Positions 27,977-37,956 of a stretch of DNA of 64,000 nt are shown here, in pieces (the first letter of the stretch is position 1; each line of letters starts with the position of its first letter). Both the position numbers and the translations under genes were made by a program. Origin of the DNA: Vreelandella glaciei (lineage in GTDB: Bacteria; Pseudomonadota; Gammaproteobacteria; Pseudomonadales; Halomonadaceae); the NCBI RefSeq assembly GCF_013415125.1, contig NZ_JACCDE010000028.1, positions 1 through 64,000 on the forward strand, given 5' to 3'. Under the pieces are notes generated by a model, which was not told the origin of the DNA, did not search any database, and worked only from the letters and a program-made list of their open reading frames with translations.

Positions 27977-28871
27977 CTATACCGTTCTTAGCCCCAGTGA
28001 CGGTAGCATGAAAGTCCGCAATCAGTTGCTGGGTAACAGGGCCCACGGGCCATTCGGTCTTCGCCTTATCTTCCACCAATGCCACCACCGGCTGAAGCTC
28101 GACCGAGGTGCCGGCAGTCAACACTTCGGTTGCAGCACGCAGTTCCTCGAGTGTAACCGCTCGCTCCTCTACCGGCAGGCCTCTCTGACGTGCCAAACCC
28201 AACACATGGCGCTTGGTGATGCCATCAAGAAAACAGGTCGGCAGTGGGGTTACCAGTACGCCATCACTGACCAAAAGCAGATTAGTGGCTGTCGTTTCAG
28301 CGACTAAGCCGTCGCTATCGAGCAGTAACGCATCATCACAGCCTACTGCTATGGCCGCATGGCGGGCTAGCGTGCCGATCATATACAGTCCAGAACACTT
28401 AGAGGCAGTAGGCGCCGTATTAGGGGGCGGGCGTCGCCAGTTGGCCAGTTGCAGCCGAATACCTACCTCTGCCCGCCCCTGGGACGCCGCCGTAGGCCAA
28501 TCCCAAGCGGCAATCGCCACATGGACACGTGCTTGAGGCGCCGCGATAGACACACTGTCCGCGCCACGCCAGGCGATAGGGCGGATATACGCATCGGTTA
28601 GCTGATTGGCCCATAGCACCGCGTCAATCGCTTGGCTGAGCTCGCGGTGCGACCAGGGCAGCCGATAGTCCAGTAGTGCGGCGGAACGCTCTAAACGCTC
28701 CAAATGCGCGTCACCCAGAAAAACACGCCTGCCGTAGGCACGCATGCCTTCGAATACCGCTCCCCCCATGTGTAACGCATGGCTAAGCACGTGCAGGCGC
28801 GCCTCACGCCAAGGAAGCAGCTCACCATCGAGCCAGATCAACCCATCTCGGTCATCAAGAGCGTTTAGCAT
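27948..28871 (-). CDS. Class IV (branched-chain type) aminotransferase
   Basis: Fold-type IV PLP enzyme of the IlvE/D-amino acid aminotransferase family. It follows IlvE closely: IWLDGELLPWREARLHVLSHALHMGGAVFEGMRAYG, AYIRPIAWRG, NTAPTASKCSGLYM (PLP lysine), AETTATNLLLV, LDGITKRHVLGLA and TAGTSVELQPV. The ATG at 28871 gives 307 residues, equal to IlvE (309); the frame runs further upstream. It may be a paralogue specialised for the cluster, not the biosynthetic IlvE. It is the first gene of the cluster, divergent from the LysR gene. Confidence 0.88.
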   Translation of the reverse strand: MLNALDDRDGLIWLDGELLPWREARLHVLSHALHMGGAVFEGMRAYGRRVFLGDAHLERLERSAALLDYRLPWSHRELSQAIDAVLWANQLTDAYIRPIAWRGADSVSIAAPQARVHVAIAAWDWPTAASQGRAEVGIRLQLANWRRPPPNTAPTASKCSGLYMIGTLARHAAIAVGCDDALLLDSDGLVAETTATNLLLVSDGVLVTPLPTCFLDGITKRHVLGLARQRGLPVEERAVTLEELRAATEVLTAGTSVELQPVVALVEDKAKTEWPVGPVTQQLIADFHATVTGAKNGIDARRQNIDT

Positions 28872-28955
28872 GGCACCCACCCAGTAGCAGATTATCGATA
28901 TCGTCAGTCTGTCCTCAGTATGTTTTAAAAACGAGTGAGTAAATCTCAAACTGGG

Positions 28956-28970
28956 CTGAGTTTTGCTCAG
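28956..28970. promoter_or_regulatory. Candidate LysR-type operator (T-N11-A dyad)
   Basis: CTGAGTTTTGCTCAG is a perfect 5-bp dyad with the T-N11-A spacing (T28957, A28969) typical of LysR-regulator sites. It lies in the 173-bp gap between the aminotransferase and the divergent LysR gene. Confidence 0.6.
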
Positions 28971-29044
28971 CGATTTTTACAGCGTGGTCAGCGCGGCTTC
29001 TTGTATGATCTGTTTATCAACCTTCGAGGGTGGGGGTAGCGATT

Positions 29045-29920
29045 ATGCGGATTCCTGTGCCATTAAATGCTCTACGCGCTTTTGAGGCGACGGCGCGGCA
29101 TCTTTCAATCAAGGAAGCGGCCATGGAGCTTTCGGTCACTCCTTCGGCCGTCAGTCACCAACTGCGCATACTGGAGGAGTTGTTTGGCGTCGTGCTTCTG
29201 CGCCGAACAGGAACGCGTCTTGAGCTTACCGACGCGGGGCACAAGCTAACGCCTTACCTGCAACAAGGCTTTACGCAGATTGCCAAGGGGGTTGACTCAC
29301 TTCGCCAAAAACGCCGTGACGGGCCGCTACGTCTCAACATGTTGCCTACTTTTGCAACCAACTGGCTGTCGCCGCGGTTAAGCCTGTATCCCTTCGAGCG
29401 GCGTGGATTCTCGCTTGAGATATCCACTACGCAGGATGAGGTAGACCTTGCCGCGGGGGTGGCCGATGTGGGCATCTGGTACGGCAACGGGCATTGGCCG
29501 GAATTACAGGCCGATCTCCTCTTTGAAGCAACCATCGACCTTTATGCCCGTCCAGGCTTTGCTACCGGCTCCCATCGCGATCGCCTTGACCGTGTCAGCC
29601 AGGCCAATCTGTTTGTCTCCCGCCACTGCCTGACATGGCAACGCTGGATGGAGAGCCTTCCCGGCGGCCCCTTCAAACCCGCCGTGGTCACGCAGGTGGA
29701 TTCCGGCGGATTAACGCTGCAAGCCGCCGCCGATGGGGTAGGTGTATCGATAGCGGTCTGCGAACTGGCCGATAGCGCCGTGCGTTTGGGGCGTCTAACG
29801 TCGGTATTCGAACATCCAGTCAACGCAGACGTTGGCTTCTGGTTAGTCTACCCAGATGCACTGCGCGAGGATCGCCGTTTGGAAAATTTGCGCAGCTGGC
29901 TGTGCGAGCAGTCAGCGTAG
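29045..29920 (+). CDS. LysR family transcriptional regulator (GcvA-like)
   Basis: DNA-binding regulator with an N-terminal winged helix-turn-helix (LNALRAFEATARHLSIKEAAMELSVTPSAVSHQLRILEELFG) and a C-terminal periplasmic-binding-fold effector domain. The PVPLNALRAFEA start resembles the GcvA/AmpR branch. The ATG at 29045 (MRIPVP) gives 291 residues; an in-frame GTG at 29030 is possible. It is transcribed away from the five-gene cluster with a T-N11-A dyad between, so it probably controls that cluster and itself. The effector is unknown; given the cluster, an amino or keto acid is a reasonable guess. Confidence 0.9.
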   Translation: MRIPVPLNALRAFEATARHLSIKEAAMELSVTPSAVSHQLRILEELFGVVLLRRTGTRLELTDAGHKLTPYLQQGFTQIAKGVDSLRQKRRDGPLRLNMLPTFATNWLSPRLSLYPFERRGFSLEISTTQDEVDLAAGVADVGIWYGNGHWPELQADLLFEATIDLYARPGFATGSHRDRLDRVSQANLFVSRHCLTWQRWMESLPGGPFKPAVVTQVDSGGLTLQAAADGVGVSIAVCELADSAVRLGRLTSVFEHPVNADVGFWLVYPDALREDRRLENLRSWLCEQSA

Positions 29921-29950
29921 CCAGATACTTGCGCATTATTTATCGCTTAC

Positions 29951-31120
29951 TTAACGACGCTTCTCCCCCACGATGCGTGAAGGTGTTCGCCAGACCAGCA
30001 GCGCCCCCAGCAGGAATAATCCTGATGCGGCCCACATGGCAATGGGTAGGCTAGTGCCATCGACCAAGCGTCCCCCTAGCATAGCCCCCAATCCAATCGA
30101 CATGTTGAAGGTAAACGCCATCAACGCTGTGGCGGCTTCGGTGTTGGGTGCTGTGCGTATAATCCAGGTTTGAATGCTGACTGATACGCTGCCAAACACC
30201 GCGCCCCACATCATGAGCAACATGACGCCGCTGCTCGGCTGAACACCCAGCAGCGGGAAGATGGCGACGACGATGAGCAGCAGGCTGGGAATCGCCAGCA
30301 CGGCGCGGTAGGGGTGGCGCCCGGCAAACATGCCTGCCGCGATATTACCCACAATACCCGCCACCCCATAAAGCAGCAGCAGACTGCTCACATGGCGTTG
30401 GGAAATACCGCTGATCTCTTGCAGGATGGGGCTAATAAAGGTGTAAGCAGCAAAGTGGCCAACGACCACAAAGGCGGTCGTGAGTACCGCCACTCGCACG
30501 CCGCGATTGCTAAACTGCTGGGCGAGCACGCGAAGCCGCACCGGCTCCCTTGGTGGTAACGGCGGTAGCCAAAACCACAGCGCCGCGGCCGTTAACAGGC
30601 TTAGGGCGCCCAGCGACCCAAAGGCGACCCGCCAGTTGCTCAGATCTCCCAGCAGCGTTCCTAGTGGCACACCCAGCACCGAGGCCGCCGCAACGCCACC
30701 AAAAATCATCGTCATCGCTTTTGGCACTTGGGCTTCAGGCACAAGCCGTGGGACAATGCTGCCTGCTACCGCCCAAAATCCACCAATGCTGAGCCCTACT
30801 AACACGCGGGCGGCGAGTAGTAGTATAAAGCTGCTTGCCAGCGCCGAAAGCACGCTCCCCACTACCATCACAACCATTAACAGGGTGAGCATAATACGTC
30901 TGTCCAGACGCCCTACCGCGACCGGCAAGAGTGGTGCAGAAAAGGCAGCGACCACACCAGGCACGGTGACCATTAAGCCTGCCATCCCAGGGGTAACGCC
31001 CATGGAAGAAGCCACTTGAGAGAGCAGCCCAATCGGCAACTGTTCAGCGGTCACCAGTAAAAAAATGCCGATCATCACGGCCACCACCGCCCACCAGCGC
31101 GGCGCTTGCTCCTGTTCCAT
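29951..31120 (-). CDS. MFS transporter (DHA1-type efflux)
   Basis: Inner-membrane protein of 389 residues with twelve predicted membrane helices and short loops. The loop after helix 2 contains GRLDRR, the MFS A-motif region. LVGLSIGGFWAVAGSIVPRLVPE in helix 4-5 is typical of the AraJ/YdhP-like drug or metabolite efflux group. It converges on the LysR gene (30-bp gap), so it may or may not share regulation. Substrate unknown. Confidence 0.88.
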   Translation of the reverse strand: MEQEQAPRWWAVVAVMIGIFLLVTAEQLPIGLLSQVASSMGVTPGMAGLMVTVPGVVAAFSAPLLPVAVGRLDRRIMLTLLMVVMVVGSVLSALASSFILLLAARVLVGLSIGGFWAVAGSIVPRLVPEAQVPKAMTMIFGGVAAASVLGVPLGTLLGDLSNWRVAFGSLGALSLLTAAALWFWLPPLPPREPVRLRVLAQQFSNRGVRVAVLTTAFVVVGHFAAYTFISPILQEISGISQRHVSSLLLLYGVAGIVGNIAAGMFAGRHPYRAVLAIPSLLLIVVAIFPLLGVQPSSGVMLLMMWGAVFGSVSVSIQTWIIRTAPNTEAATALMAFTFNMSIGLGAMLGGRLVDGTSLPIAMWAASGLFLLGALLVWRTPSRIVGEKRR

Positions 31121-31202
31121 CTGCTGCTCCCTGACTGTCTAAATTCCGGCGAACAAAGCTATACCTAACCACAAAACCATATCTGGCAAAAAAAGTACCT
31201 AG

Positions 31203-31240
31203 CAAAAACAACGCCCCCGCAGCCAGAGGCTACGAGGGCG
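31203..31240 (-). terminator. Intrinsic terminator after pnp
   Basis: On the minus strand the 13-bp stem CGCCCTCGTAGCC/GGCTGCGGGGGCG (two G-U pairs; 31228-31240 and 31212-31224) with a 3-nt loop is followed by TTGTTTTTG. Confidence 0.88.
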
Positions 31241-31263
31241 GTATCAGAAACCTAGCTAGCGAT

Positions 31264-33414
31264 TTACATCGTCGCTTCGGTTTCCGCTGCTTCCGCTGCG
31301 AAAGCGGCTTTCTCTTCTTCGGTGATCTCTTTCATCGACAGCTTCACGCGGTTGCGGTTGTCGATATCGAGTACCTTAACAATCACGTCGTCGCCTTCGT
31401 TCAAGAAGTCGCGCACGTTATTAACGCGCTCAGCAACGATCTGCGAGATGTGCACCAGGCCATCAGTTCCCGGCATGATGTTCACAAACGCACCGAAGTC
31501 GGCAATACGCACTACCTTACCGTTGTACAGCTTGCCGATCTCCGCTTCTGCGGTAATCGCCAGTACGGTGTCGATGGCGCGTTTCGCAGCGGCTTTATCT
31601 TCCGCGTAGATACGTACGGTGCCATCGTCGTCAAGATCAATGGATGCGCCGGTGTCTTCGCAAATTTTGCGAATCGTCGCGCCGCCTTTACCAATCACGT
31701 CACGAATCTTGTCAGGATCGATTTTAATGGTTGCCATGGACGGCGCGTTGTCGGAGACATCGCTACGACTCTGACTGATCACGACATTCATCTGCTCGAG
31801 AATACTCAGTCGCGCGGTCAGTGCTTGCTGCAGCGCGAGCTCCATAATCTCTTCGTTGATGCCTTCGATCTTGATGTCCATCTGCAGGGCAGTAATGCCC
31901 TCTTCAGAACCGGCCACTTTAAAGTCCATATCGCCAAGGTGGTCTTCGTCACCCAGGATATCGGTCAAGACGGCAAAGCCATCGGCATCTTTCACCAGGC
32001 CCATGGCAATACCAGCAACCGGAGCCTTTAGCGGCACACCCGCGTCCATCAAGGCCAGCGAAGAGCCACACACAGAGGCCATCGAGCTTGAACCGTTAGA
32101 TTCGGTGATTTCAGAGACGACACGGATGGTGTAGGGGAAGGCGTCTTCGGCGGGCAGCATGGCCTGCACACCACGACGCGCCAAGCGGCCGTGACCGATT
32201 TCACGACGCTTGGGGCCACCCATAAAGCCCGCTTCGCCTACCGAGTAGGGGGGGAAGTTGTAGTGCAGCATAAAGCGGTCTTTACGCTCACCTTCCAACG
32301 ATTCGATGAGCTGAGAATCACGCAGCGTGCCCAACGTTGCCACTGCAATCGCCTGGGTCTCACCGCGAGTGAAAACAGCAGAGCCGTGCGCTTTGGGCAG
32401 CACACCGACTTCGATGGCCAAGGGGCGCACGGTTTGGTTATCACGACCGTCAATACGCGGCTCGCCTTTTACAACGCGTGAACGCACAACGCGTTTTTCC
32501 AAACCAGCAAAGGCACCTTTCACGTCATCTTTACTGAACTTATCGTTAACCGGTTCGCCTTCATCGGCTGCCAGTTGCTCAATGGCTTGAGCTTTCAATT
32601 CGGCTAGCGCATCCTGGCGCTGCATCTTGTCAGTGATGCGATAGGCATCGCCTACCTTGGCTTCAAAGGCATCGGCCATGGCGGCTTTAAGCGCCTGGTT
32701 CTCTTCGGCGGCTTGCCACTCCCAGCGCGGCTTGCCCGCTTCAGCAACCAGCTCGTTAATGGCACTGATCGCGACCTGCATTTCCTGGTGACCGAACAGA
32801 ACGGCTCCCAGCATTTCGTCTTCAAGCAGCTCTTTGGCTTCAGACTCAACCATCAGTACGGCTTTTTCAGTACCGGCGACGACCATGTCCAGCTCAGAGG
32901 TAGCCAGTTCTTCAACCGTCGGGTTGAGGAAGTAGCCTTTCTCTTCGTTAAAACCAACGCGAGCCGCGCCAATCGGGCCACTAAACGGTACGCCAGAGAT
33001 ACTCAGCGCCGCGGAGGTGCCAAGCAAAGCGGCAATATCCGGATCGTGGTTACGATCGGTAGAAAGAACGGTACAGACAACCTGCACTTCGTTCATAAAG
33101 CCTTTGGGGAACAGCGGGCGAATAGGGCGATCAATCAGGCGCGAGGTTAGCGTCTCTTTTTCAGTGGGGCGCCCTTCGCGCTTGAAGAAGCCGCCAGGAA
33201 TTTTGCCCACCGCGTAGGTTTTCTCTTGGTAGTGTACCGAGAGGGGGAAAAAGGGCTGACTCGGGTTGGCGTCTTTTCGAGCAACCACGGTACACAGTAC
33301 GACGGTGTCATCCATTGTTACCATGACAGCGCCGGTAGCTTGGCGAGCAATACGCCCGGTTTCGAGCGTGACGGTGCTACGACCGTACTGGAACGTTTTC
33401 TTTACCGGATTCAC
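31264..33414 (-). CDS. pnp: Polynucleotide phosphorylase
   Basis: 3'-5' phosphorolytic exoribonuclease of the degradosome. It has two RNase PH-like domains separated by a helical domain, then KH ([21 protein letters not shown]) and S1 ([31 protein letters not shown]) domains. The frame extends to 33438, but GTG at 33414 (encoding [10 protein letters not shown]...) is preferred: AAGGAAG lies 5 nt upstream and the length (716 residues) then matches the family. It lies downstream of rpsO, the usual rpsO-pnp pairing. Confidence 0.95.
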   Translation of the reverse strand: MNPVKKTFQYGRSTVTLETGRIARQATGAVMVTMDDTVVLCTVVARKDANPSQPFFPLSVHYQEKTYAVGKIPGGFFKREGRPTEKETLTSRLIDRPIRPLFPKGFMNEVQVVCTVLSTDRNHDPDIAALLGTSAALSISGVPFSGPIGAARVGFNEEKGYFLNPTVEELATSELDMVVAGTEKAVLMVESEAKELLEDEMLGAVLFGHQEMQVAISAINELVAEAGKPRWEWQAAEENQALKAAMADAFEAKVGDAYRITDKMQRQDALAELKAQAIEQLAADEGEPVNDKFSKDDVKGAFAGLEKRVVRSRVVKGEPRIDGRDNQTVRPLAIEVGVLPKAHGSAVFTRGETQAIAVATLGTLRDSQLIESLEGERKDRFMLHYNFPPYSVGEAGFMGGPKRREIGHGRLARRGVQAMLPAEDAFPYTIRVVSEITESNGSSSMASVCGSSLALMDAGVPLKAPVAGIAMGLVKDADGFAVLTDILGDEDHLGDMDFKVAGSEEGITALQMDIKIEGINEEIMELALQQALTARLSILEQMNVVISQSRSDVSDNAPSMATIKIDPDKIRDVIGKGGATIRKICEDTGASIDLDDDGTVRIYAEDKAAAKRAIDTVLAITAEAEIGKLYNGKVVRIADFGAFVNIMPGTDGLVHISQIVAERVNNVRDFLNEGDDVIVKVLDIDNRNRVKLSMKEITEEEKAAFAAEAAETEATM

Positions 33415-33540
33415 AGCGACTTCCTTCAGCATTATCAATATCTACTTGTCTATTCGTTTAGGTCGTTTTGACTCGTTACCATTCTAGGCGCTGGAGCGCG
33501 TTAGGGCTACCTGTTCCCTCTCGTCGTCAACTCGAAACAT

Positions 33541-33575
33541 AAAAAAACGGGCAGCTCCTTGGGAGCTGCCCGTTT
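33541..33575 (-). terminator. Intrinsic terminator after rpsO
   Basis: A perfect stem with a 3-nt loop (ACGGGCAGCTCC and its complement, 33547-33558 / 33562-33573) is followed on the minus strand by TTTTTTT. It separates rpsO from pnp; some read-through is normal in this gene pair. Confidence 0.92.
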
Positions 33576-33595
33576 CTAATCGTTGCCGTTAACGC

Positions 33596-33865
33596 TTAAC
33601 GACGCAGACCTAAACGCTGAATCAGAGACTGATAGCGTTCGAAATCTTTACGCTTTAGGTAGTCCAGCAGCTTACGACGCTGGTTAACCATGCGGATCAG
33701 ACCACGACGAGAGTGGTGATCCTGCTTGTTGGTCTTGAAGTGGTCCTGCAGGCCATTGATGTTGGCGCTCAGCAGTGCAACCTGCACTTCAGGGGAACCG
33801 GTATCGTTATCGCCGCGGCCGTATTCAGTGACGATCTCGGCCTTCTTCTCAGCGGTTAAAGCCAT
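33596..33865 (-). CDS. rpsO: 30S ribosomal protein S15
   Basis: Binds the central domain of 16S rRNA early in 30S assembly. It is 89 residues, as in E. coli, with the conserved [21 protein letters not shown] and [21 protein letters not shown] helices. CTGGAGAT precedes the ATG. The gene sits between truB upstream and pnp downstream on the same strand, the classical order. A hairpin in its leader may be the autoregulatory site for S15. Confidence 0.97.
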   Translation of the reverse strand: MALTAEKKAEIVTEYGRGDNDTGSPEVQVALLSANINGLQDHFKTNKQDHHSRRGLIRMVNQRRKLLDYLKRKDFERYQSLIQRLGLRR

Positions 33866-33904
33866 CTGTATCTCCAGTAAGCAATATGCCTAAAAATGAA
33901 TGGG

Positions 33905-33930
33905 TGAGACCACGCATATTTGCAGTCTCA
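33905..33930 (-). promoter_or_regulatory. Hairpin in the rpsO leader
   Basis: On the minus strand TGAGAC ... GTCTCA (33925-33930, 33905-33910) forms a perfect 6-bp stem with a 14-nt loop about 40 nt before the rpsO start. S15 represses its own mRNA through leader structures in several bacteria; this is a candidate only. Confidence 0.35.
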
Positions 33931-33994
33931 AGCTACTATGTGCGTCTTGCATCTTACTATTTTCACGTAGTCTGCGGCGTCCTTGCAACAGGCC

Positions 33995-34915
33995 TTACGA
34001 GATAGCGACGGTACTTAACAGCCGCTTAGGCGCCACTTCCTGGGCACCTTTCACTACACCAAGGCCGATAAACGTCTCGGCGTAATAAAGTCTGGCTACG
34101 TCGTCCGCGGCTAATGCACCGGTTTCGAGAGCAGCGGGCTGGCCATGGGCCAAACGGGCGTGAGCGGTGTCATCGACTGTCAGTAACGGTAAATGATCAA
34201 CGAGCACATCCACGGGCATTAGCTCAGCTTCCAAGGCGGCTTGGTCGGCTAACGCTTCCAAGGCCTCTAGCGTCCACATCGCGTCGGCTAAAAAGGGCCC
34301 TGTTTTGAGCCTTCTTAGTTGACTAATGTGCGCGCCACAGCCAAGCGCCTGACCAATATCTTCGGCTAACGTGCGGATATAAGTGCCTTTACTACAGCTT
34401 ACTTCCAGCTCGAAAGCCGTGCCATCAAATGAAAGCAGGCGCGCATCATACACGCTTATTCGGCGTGCTGCACGCTCTACGTGTTTACCTTCACGGGCCA
34501 ACTCGTAGAGTTTTTTACCCTGATGCTTTAAAGCCGAATACATGGGCGGCACTTGGTCGATCTCACCGCGAAAACGGGTGAGCACAGCTTCCACGTCATC
34601 GACGTTTAGGCTGGGAACTTCATGCTGCTCCATCACCGAGCCTTCCGCATCGCCGGTATCGGTGATCACCCCCAGTTCTACCCGGGTGCGATACACCTTG
34701 TCGGCTTCAAGCAGGTGCGACGAGAACTTAGTGGCTTCCCCAAGGCAGATCGGCAACAAGCCGGTTGCCATCGGGTCTAGCGTCCCGGTGTGTCCGGCTT
34801 TTTGAGCCTGAAACAACCGACGAACACGCTGCAGCGCGTGGTTGCTGGAAACGCCCTTGGGCTTATCCAGCAGCAGTACACCATTGACCGGCAAACCGCG
34901 ACGTTGACGCGCCAC
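33995..34915 (-). CDS. truB: tRNA pseudouridine(55) synthase TruB
   Basis: Makes pseudouridine 55 in the T loop of tRNAs. The catalytic Asp is in GHTGTLDPMATGLLPI; VNGVLLLDKPKGVSSN, MYSALKHQGKKLYELAR and CSKGTYIRTLAEDIG are family motifs, and a C-terminal PUA-like domain follows. It has 306 residues. The start is GTG at 34915, sharing bases with the rbfA stop (TAGTG). Confidence 0.95.
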   Translation of the reverse strand: MARQRRGLPVNGVLLLDKPKGVSSNHALQRVRRLFQAQKAGHTGTLDPMATGLLPICLGEATKFSSHLLEADKVYRTRVELGVITDTGDAEGSVMEQHEVPSLNVDDVEAVLTRFRGEIDQVPPMYSALKHQGKKLYELAREGKHVERAARRISVYDARLLSFDGTAFELEVSCSKGTYIRTLAEDIGQALGCGAHISQLRRLKTGPFLADAMWTLEALEALADQAALEAELMPVDVLVDHLPLLTVDDTAHARLAHGQPAALETGALAADDVARLYYAETFIGLGVVKGAQEVAPKRLLSTVAIS

Positions 34916-35331
34916 TAGCGAGTTTCCTCACTTTGCTCGGCGTCCGCGTCATCCTCGTCATCTTGATAGCGTGCACGATCCGTGGTCACCGCTTCATCGA
35001 TCAATGAAGAGAGTTGCTGACCACGCACCACACTTTCATCGAAATGAAAACGTAGCTCCGGTACGTGACGTAGCTTGATGCGCTTAGCAATCTGACTTCT
35101 TAGAAAACCGGCGGCGCGCTTAAGCACTTGCAGGTTTTCTTTAATACGCTCGGGTTCTTGCTCACCCAACAGAGTGACGTAGACGTCGGAGTAGCCAAGG
35201 TCACGGCTAACGGTAACGCCGCTAACGGTGACCATACCTAAACGCGGGTCTTTCACTTCACGTTGGATCAACACCGCCAGCTCCTTTTGGAGCTGGTCGG
35301 CTACCCGGTCGGTACGCTTAAATTCGCGCAT
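34915..35331 (-). CDS. rbfA: 30S ribosome-binding factor A
   Basis: Assembly factor for the 30S subunit, needed for 16S 5'-end maturation and cold growth. KH-type fold with the conserved RTDRVADQLQKELAVLIQREVKDPRLGMVTVSGV and LRHVPELRFHFDES motifs. The 138 residues include an acidic C-terminal tail (DDEDDADAEQSEETR), longer than in E. coli and in keeping with an acidic halophile proteome. It lies 18 bp after infB and overlaps truB. Confidence 0.95.
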   Translation of the reverse strand: MREFKRTDRVADQLQKELAVLIQREVKDPRLGMVTVSGVTVSRDLGYSDVYVTLLGEQEPERIKENLQVLKRAAGFLRSQIAKRIKLRHVPELRFHFDESVVRGQQLSSLIDEAVTTDRARYQDDEDDADAEQSEETR

Positions 35332-35349
35332 GTTTAGCTCCTCGCAACC

Positions 35350-37929
35350 TTACAGGCTGCGCTCGACCTTCACTTGGTCGAAGACTTCGATCTTATCGCC
35401 GACTTGGACATCGTTGTAGTTCTTCACGCCGATACCACACTCCATACCGTTGCGCACTTCCTGCACATCGTCTTTGAAGCGGCGCAGCGATTCGAGCTCA
35501 CCTTCGTAGATCACCACGTCATCACGCAGCACGCGGATCTTCTTATTACGATGGACGTTGCCTTCAATCACCATACAACCGGCGATCGCACCAATCTTCG
35601 GCGCACGGAAGACGTCGCGTACTTCGGCAATACCAACGATCTCTTCTTTCCACTCAGGGGCGAGCATACCGCTCATCGCCTGTTTGACCTCGTCGATCAG
35701 CTGGTAGATAACGCTGTAGTAGCGCAGATCCAGACCTTCACGCTCGATGATCTCGCGGGCAGCAGCGTCAGCACGAACGTTAAAGCCGACCACGATGGCT
35801 TCAGAAGCAAGTGCCAAGTTGGCATCGGTACCGGTGATACCACCCACGCCCGAAGAAACCACGGCCACTTCCACTTCATCGGTGGAGAGCTCTTCCAGAG
35901 CACCCTTGATCGCTTCCAGAGAGCCTTGAACGTCGGCTTTGAGGACGACATTGACCTTGGCCACTTCGTCTTGGCCCATCTGGCTGAACATGTTCTCCAG
36001 TTTGGCTTTCTGCTGACGCGCCAAGCGCACTTCGCGGTACTTGCCTTGACGGAAGTTAGCCACTTCGCGGGCTTTCTTCTCGTCAGCGACGACCATAAAG
36101 TCATCACCGGCATCCGGCGTTCCGCCCAAGCCTTGAATCTCTACCGGCATGGCCGGGCCAACCGAATCAACCTGCTGGGCAAGTTCGTTGGTCAGCGCAC
36201 GCACACGACCATAGTGCAGACCCGCCAGGACGATATCGCCCTTTTTCAATGTACCGTTCTGAACCAGTACGGTAGCGACCGGACCACGGCCTTTATCAAG
36301 GCGTGACTCAACCACCACACCTTTACCCGGCGCGGAAGGCACGGCTTTTAGCTCAAGCACTTCGGAGGCCAGCTGGATCGCTTCAAGCAGCTCTTCCATA
36401 CCTTCACCTGTCTTAGCAGACACGTGAACAAACTGGGTGTCACCGCCCCACTCTTCCGAAATCACGCCGTGCTGGGAAAGCTCGTTCTTGATGCGATCCA
36501 GGTCGATACCCTGCTTATCGATCTTATTCACCGCCACCACCATCGGTACTTCAGCGGCTTTGGAGTGCTCAATCGCTTCAATGGTCTGCGGCATCACGCC
36601 GTCATCCGCTGCAACGACCAGAATCACGACGTCCGTTGCCTTAGCACCACGGGCACGCATAGCGGTAAACGCCGCGTGGCCTGGGGTATCCAGGAAGGTA
36701 ACGCCACCGTGGTTATCTTCCACGTGATACGCACCGATGTGCTGGGTAATACCGCCCGCTTCACCAGTGGCAACCTTCGCCTTACGGATATAATCCAGCA
36801 GCGAGGTTTTACCGTGGTCAACGTGACCCATCACCGTCACAACGGGTGAACGAGTGATCTCTTCGCCTTCGTAGGAGATGCCTTCGAGCATTTCCGTTTC
36901 CAACGCGTCATCTTTAACCAGCTTCGCGGTATGGCCCATCTCTTCCACCACAATCGCCGCCGTATCCTGATCGATGGTTTGGTTGATGGTAACCGCCGCG
37001 CCCATGTTAAACATGGCCTTGATCACTTCATTGGCCTTGATCGACATTTTGTCGGCCAATTCCGCCACGCTGATAGACTCAGGGATCGACACTTCACGCA
37101 CCATCGGCTGGGTCGGTTTCTGGAAAGCGTGCTTGCCATTGCCGGTTTGGTTGCCACCACGGCGACCACCACGACGTTGTTCGGCACGTTTTACCTTCTT
37201 ACCGCCGCCACCGCGTTTACGCTCTTCGCGATCACCACGATCTTCATCGTCACGACGACCTTTGGCCTTCGCTGCCGTTTTCTTCGGCGGCGCGGTACGG
37301 CGGTCAGAGCGGCCCTCTTTCGGCGGCGCTGGCGGCATATCGTCGCCCGACGGGGTATCGTCGATTTGCAGATTAGGCACATCAAGATCAGGCGTTACAG
37401 GCGCCTTTTCAGCTTTCGGCTTGGCGTCAGCTGGCTTCTTAGCAGCGGCTTCTTTCTTGCTCGCTGCTTCTTCAGCCGCTTTAGCTGCCTGAGCCTTCTG
37501 CGCAGCTGCTTTTTCTTCAGCGACACGCGCATCGTTTACTTTGCGCTCAGCTTCCGCTTCCGCCATATCGCCCACTAACTGGCGTGGGCCGGTGTAGCTA
37601 GGCTCTGGCGCTTTCGGCTTCTCATCTTCAGCGCTTTTGACGTAAGTCTTTTTCTTACGTACCTGCACTTCAATAGTTTTGCCGCGCTCGCCGGTATTAA
37701 TACGGCTACGGGTTTTGCGCGTCAGCGTGATGCGGTTTTTGCCCGCTTCAGCGGTGTCGCTGCCACCGTGGCTTTTCTTCAAGAAACTCAGCAGCTTTTG
37801 CTTATCTTCTTCAGACACAGCATCGCTTTCAGAAGCGTGCTCTAAACCTGCTTCTTTCATTTGCTCTAGTAGGCGGGGCACATCACGGCCCACCTTTCCT
37901 GCGAAATCTTTAACTGTCATATCTGACAT
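35350..37929 (-). CDS. infB: Translation initiation factor IF-2
   Basis: GTPase that places initiator tRNA on the 30S subunit. IF2-N domain ([23 protein letters not shown]), a long charged linker rich in Ala/Lys/Glu, a second IF2-N segment, then the G domain ([24 protein letters not shown]) and domains II-IV. The 859 residues are in the normal range. AGGAGG sits 6-7 bp before the ATG. It belongs to the rimP-nusA-infB-rbfA-truB operon. Confidence 0.96.
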   Translation of the reverse strand: MSDMTVKDFAGKVGRDVPRLLEQMKEAGLEHASESDAVSEEDKQKLLSFLKKSHGGSDTAEAGKNRITLTRKTRSRINTGERGKTIEVQVRKKKTYVKSAEDEKPKAPEPSYTGPRQLVGDMAEAEAERKVNDARVAEEKAAAQKAQAAKAAEEAASKKEAAAKKPADAKPKAEKAPVTPDLDVPNLQIDDTPSGDDMPPAPPKEGRSDRRTAPPKKTAAKAKGRRDDEDRGDREERKRGGGGKKVKRAEQRRGGRRGGNQTGNGKHAFQKPTQPMVREVSIPESISVAELADKMSIKANEVIKAMFNMGAAVTINQTIDQDTAAIVVEEMGHTAKLVKDDALETEMLEGISYEGEEITRSPVVTVMGHVDHGKTSLLDYIRKAKVATGEAGGITQHIGAYHVEDNHGGVTFLDTPGHAAFTAMRARGAKATDVVILVVAADDGVMPQTIEAIEHSKAAEVPMVVAVNKIDKQGIDLDRIKNELSQHGVISEEWGGDTQFVHVSAKTGEGMEELLEAIQLASEVLELKAVPSAPGKGVVVESRLDKGRGPVATVLVQNGTLKKGDIVLAGLHYGRVRALTNELAQQVDSVGPAMPVEIQGLGGTPDAGDDFMVVADEKKAREVANFRQGKYREVRLARQQKAKLENMFSQMGQDEVAKVNVVLKADVQGSLEAIKGALEELSTDEVEVAVVSSGVGGITGTDANLALASEAIVVGFNVRADAAAREIIEREGLDLRYYSVIYQLIDEVKQAMSGMLAPEWKEEIVGIAEVRDVFRAPKIGAIAGCMVIEGNVHRNKKIRVLRDDVVIYEGELESLRRFKDDVQEVRNGMECGIGVKNYNDVQVGDKIEVFDQVKVERSL

Positions 37930-37956
37930 ATTGACCCTCCTCAGCCCGTGACCTGT

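Noticed and set aside
36931..37578. Long plus-strand ORF opposite infB
   Set aside because: Shadow of the repetitive Lys/Ala/Glu-rich linker of IF-2; low-complexity translation and no ribosome-binding site.
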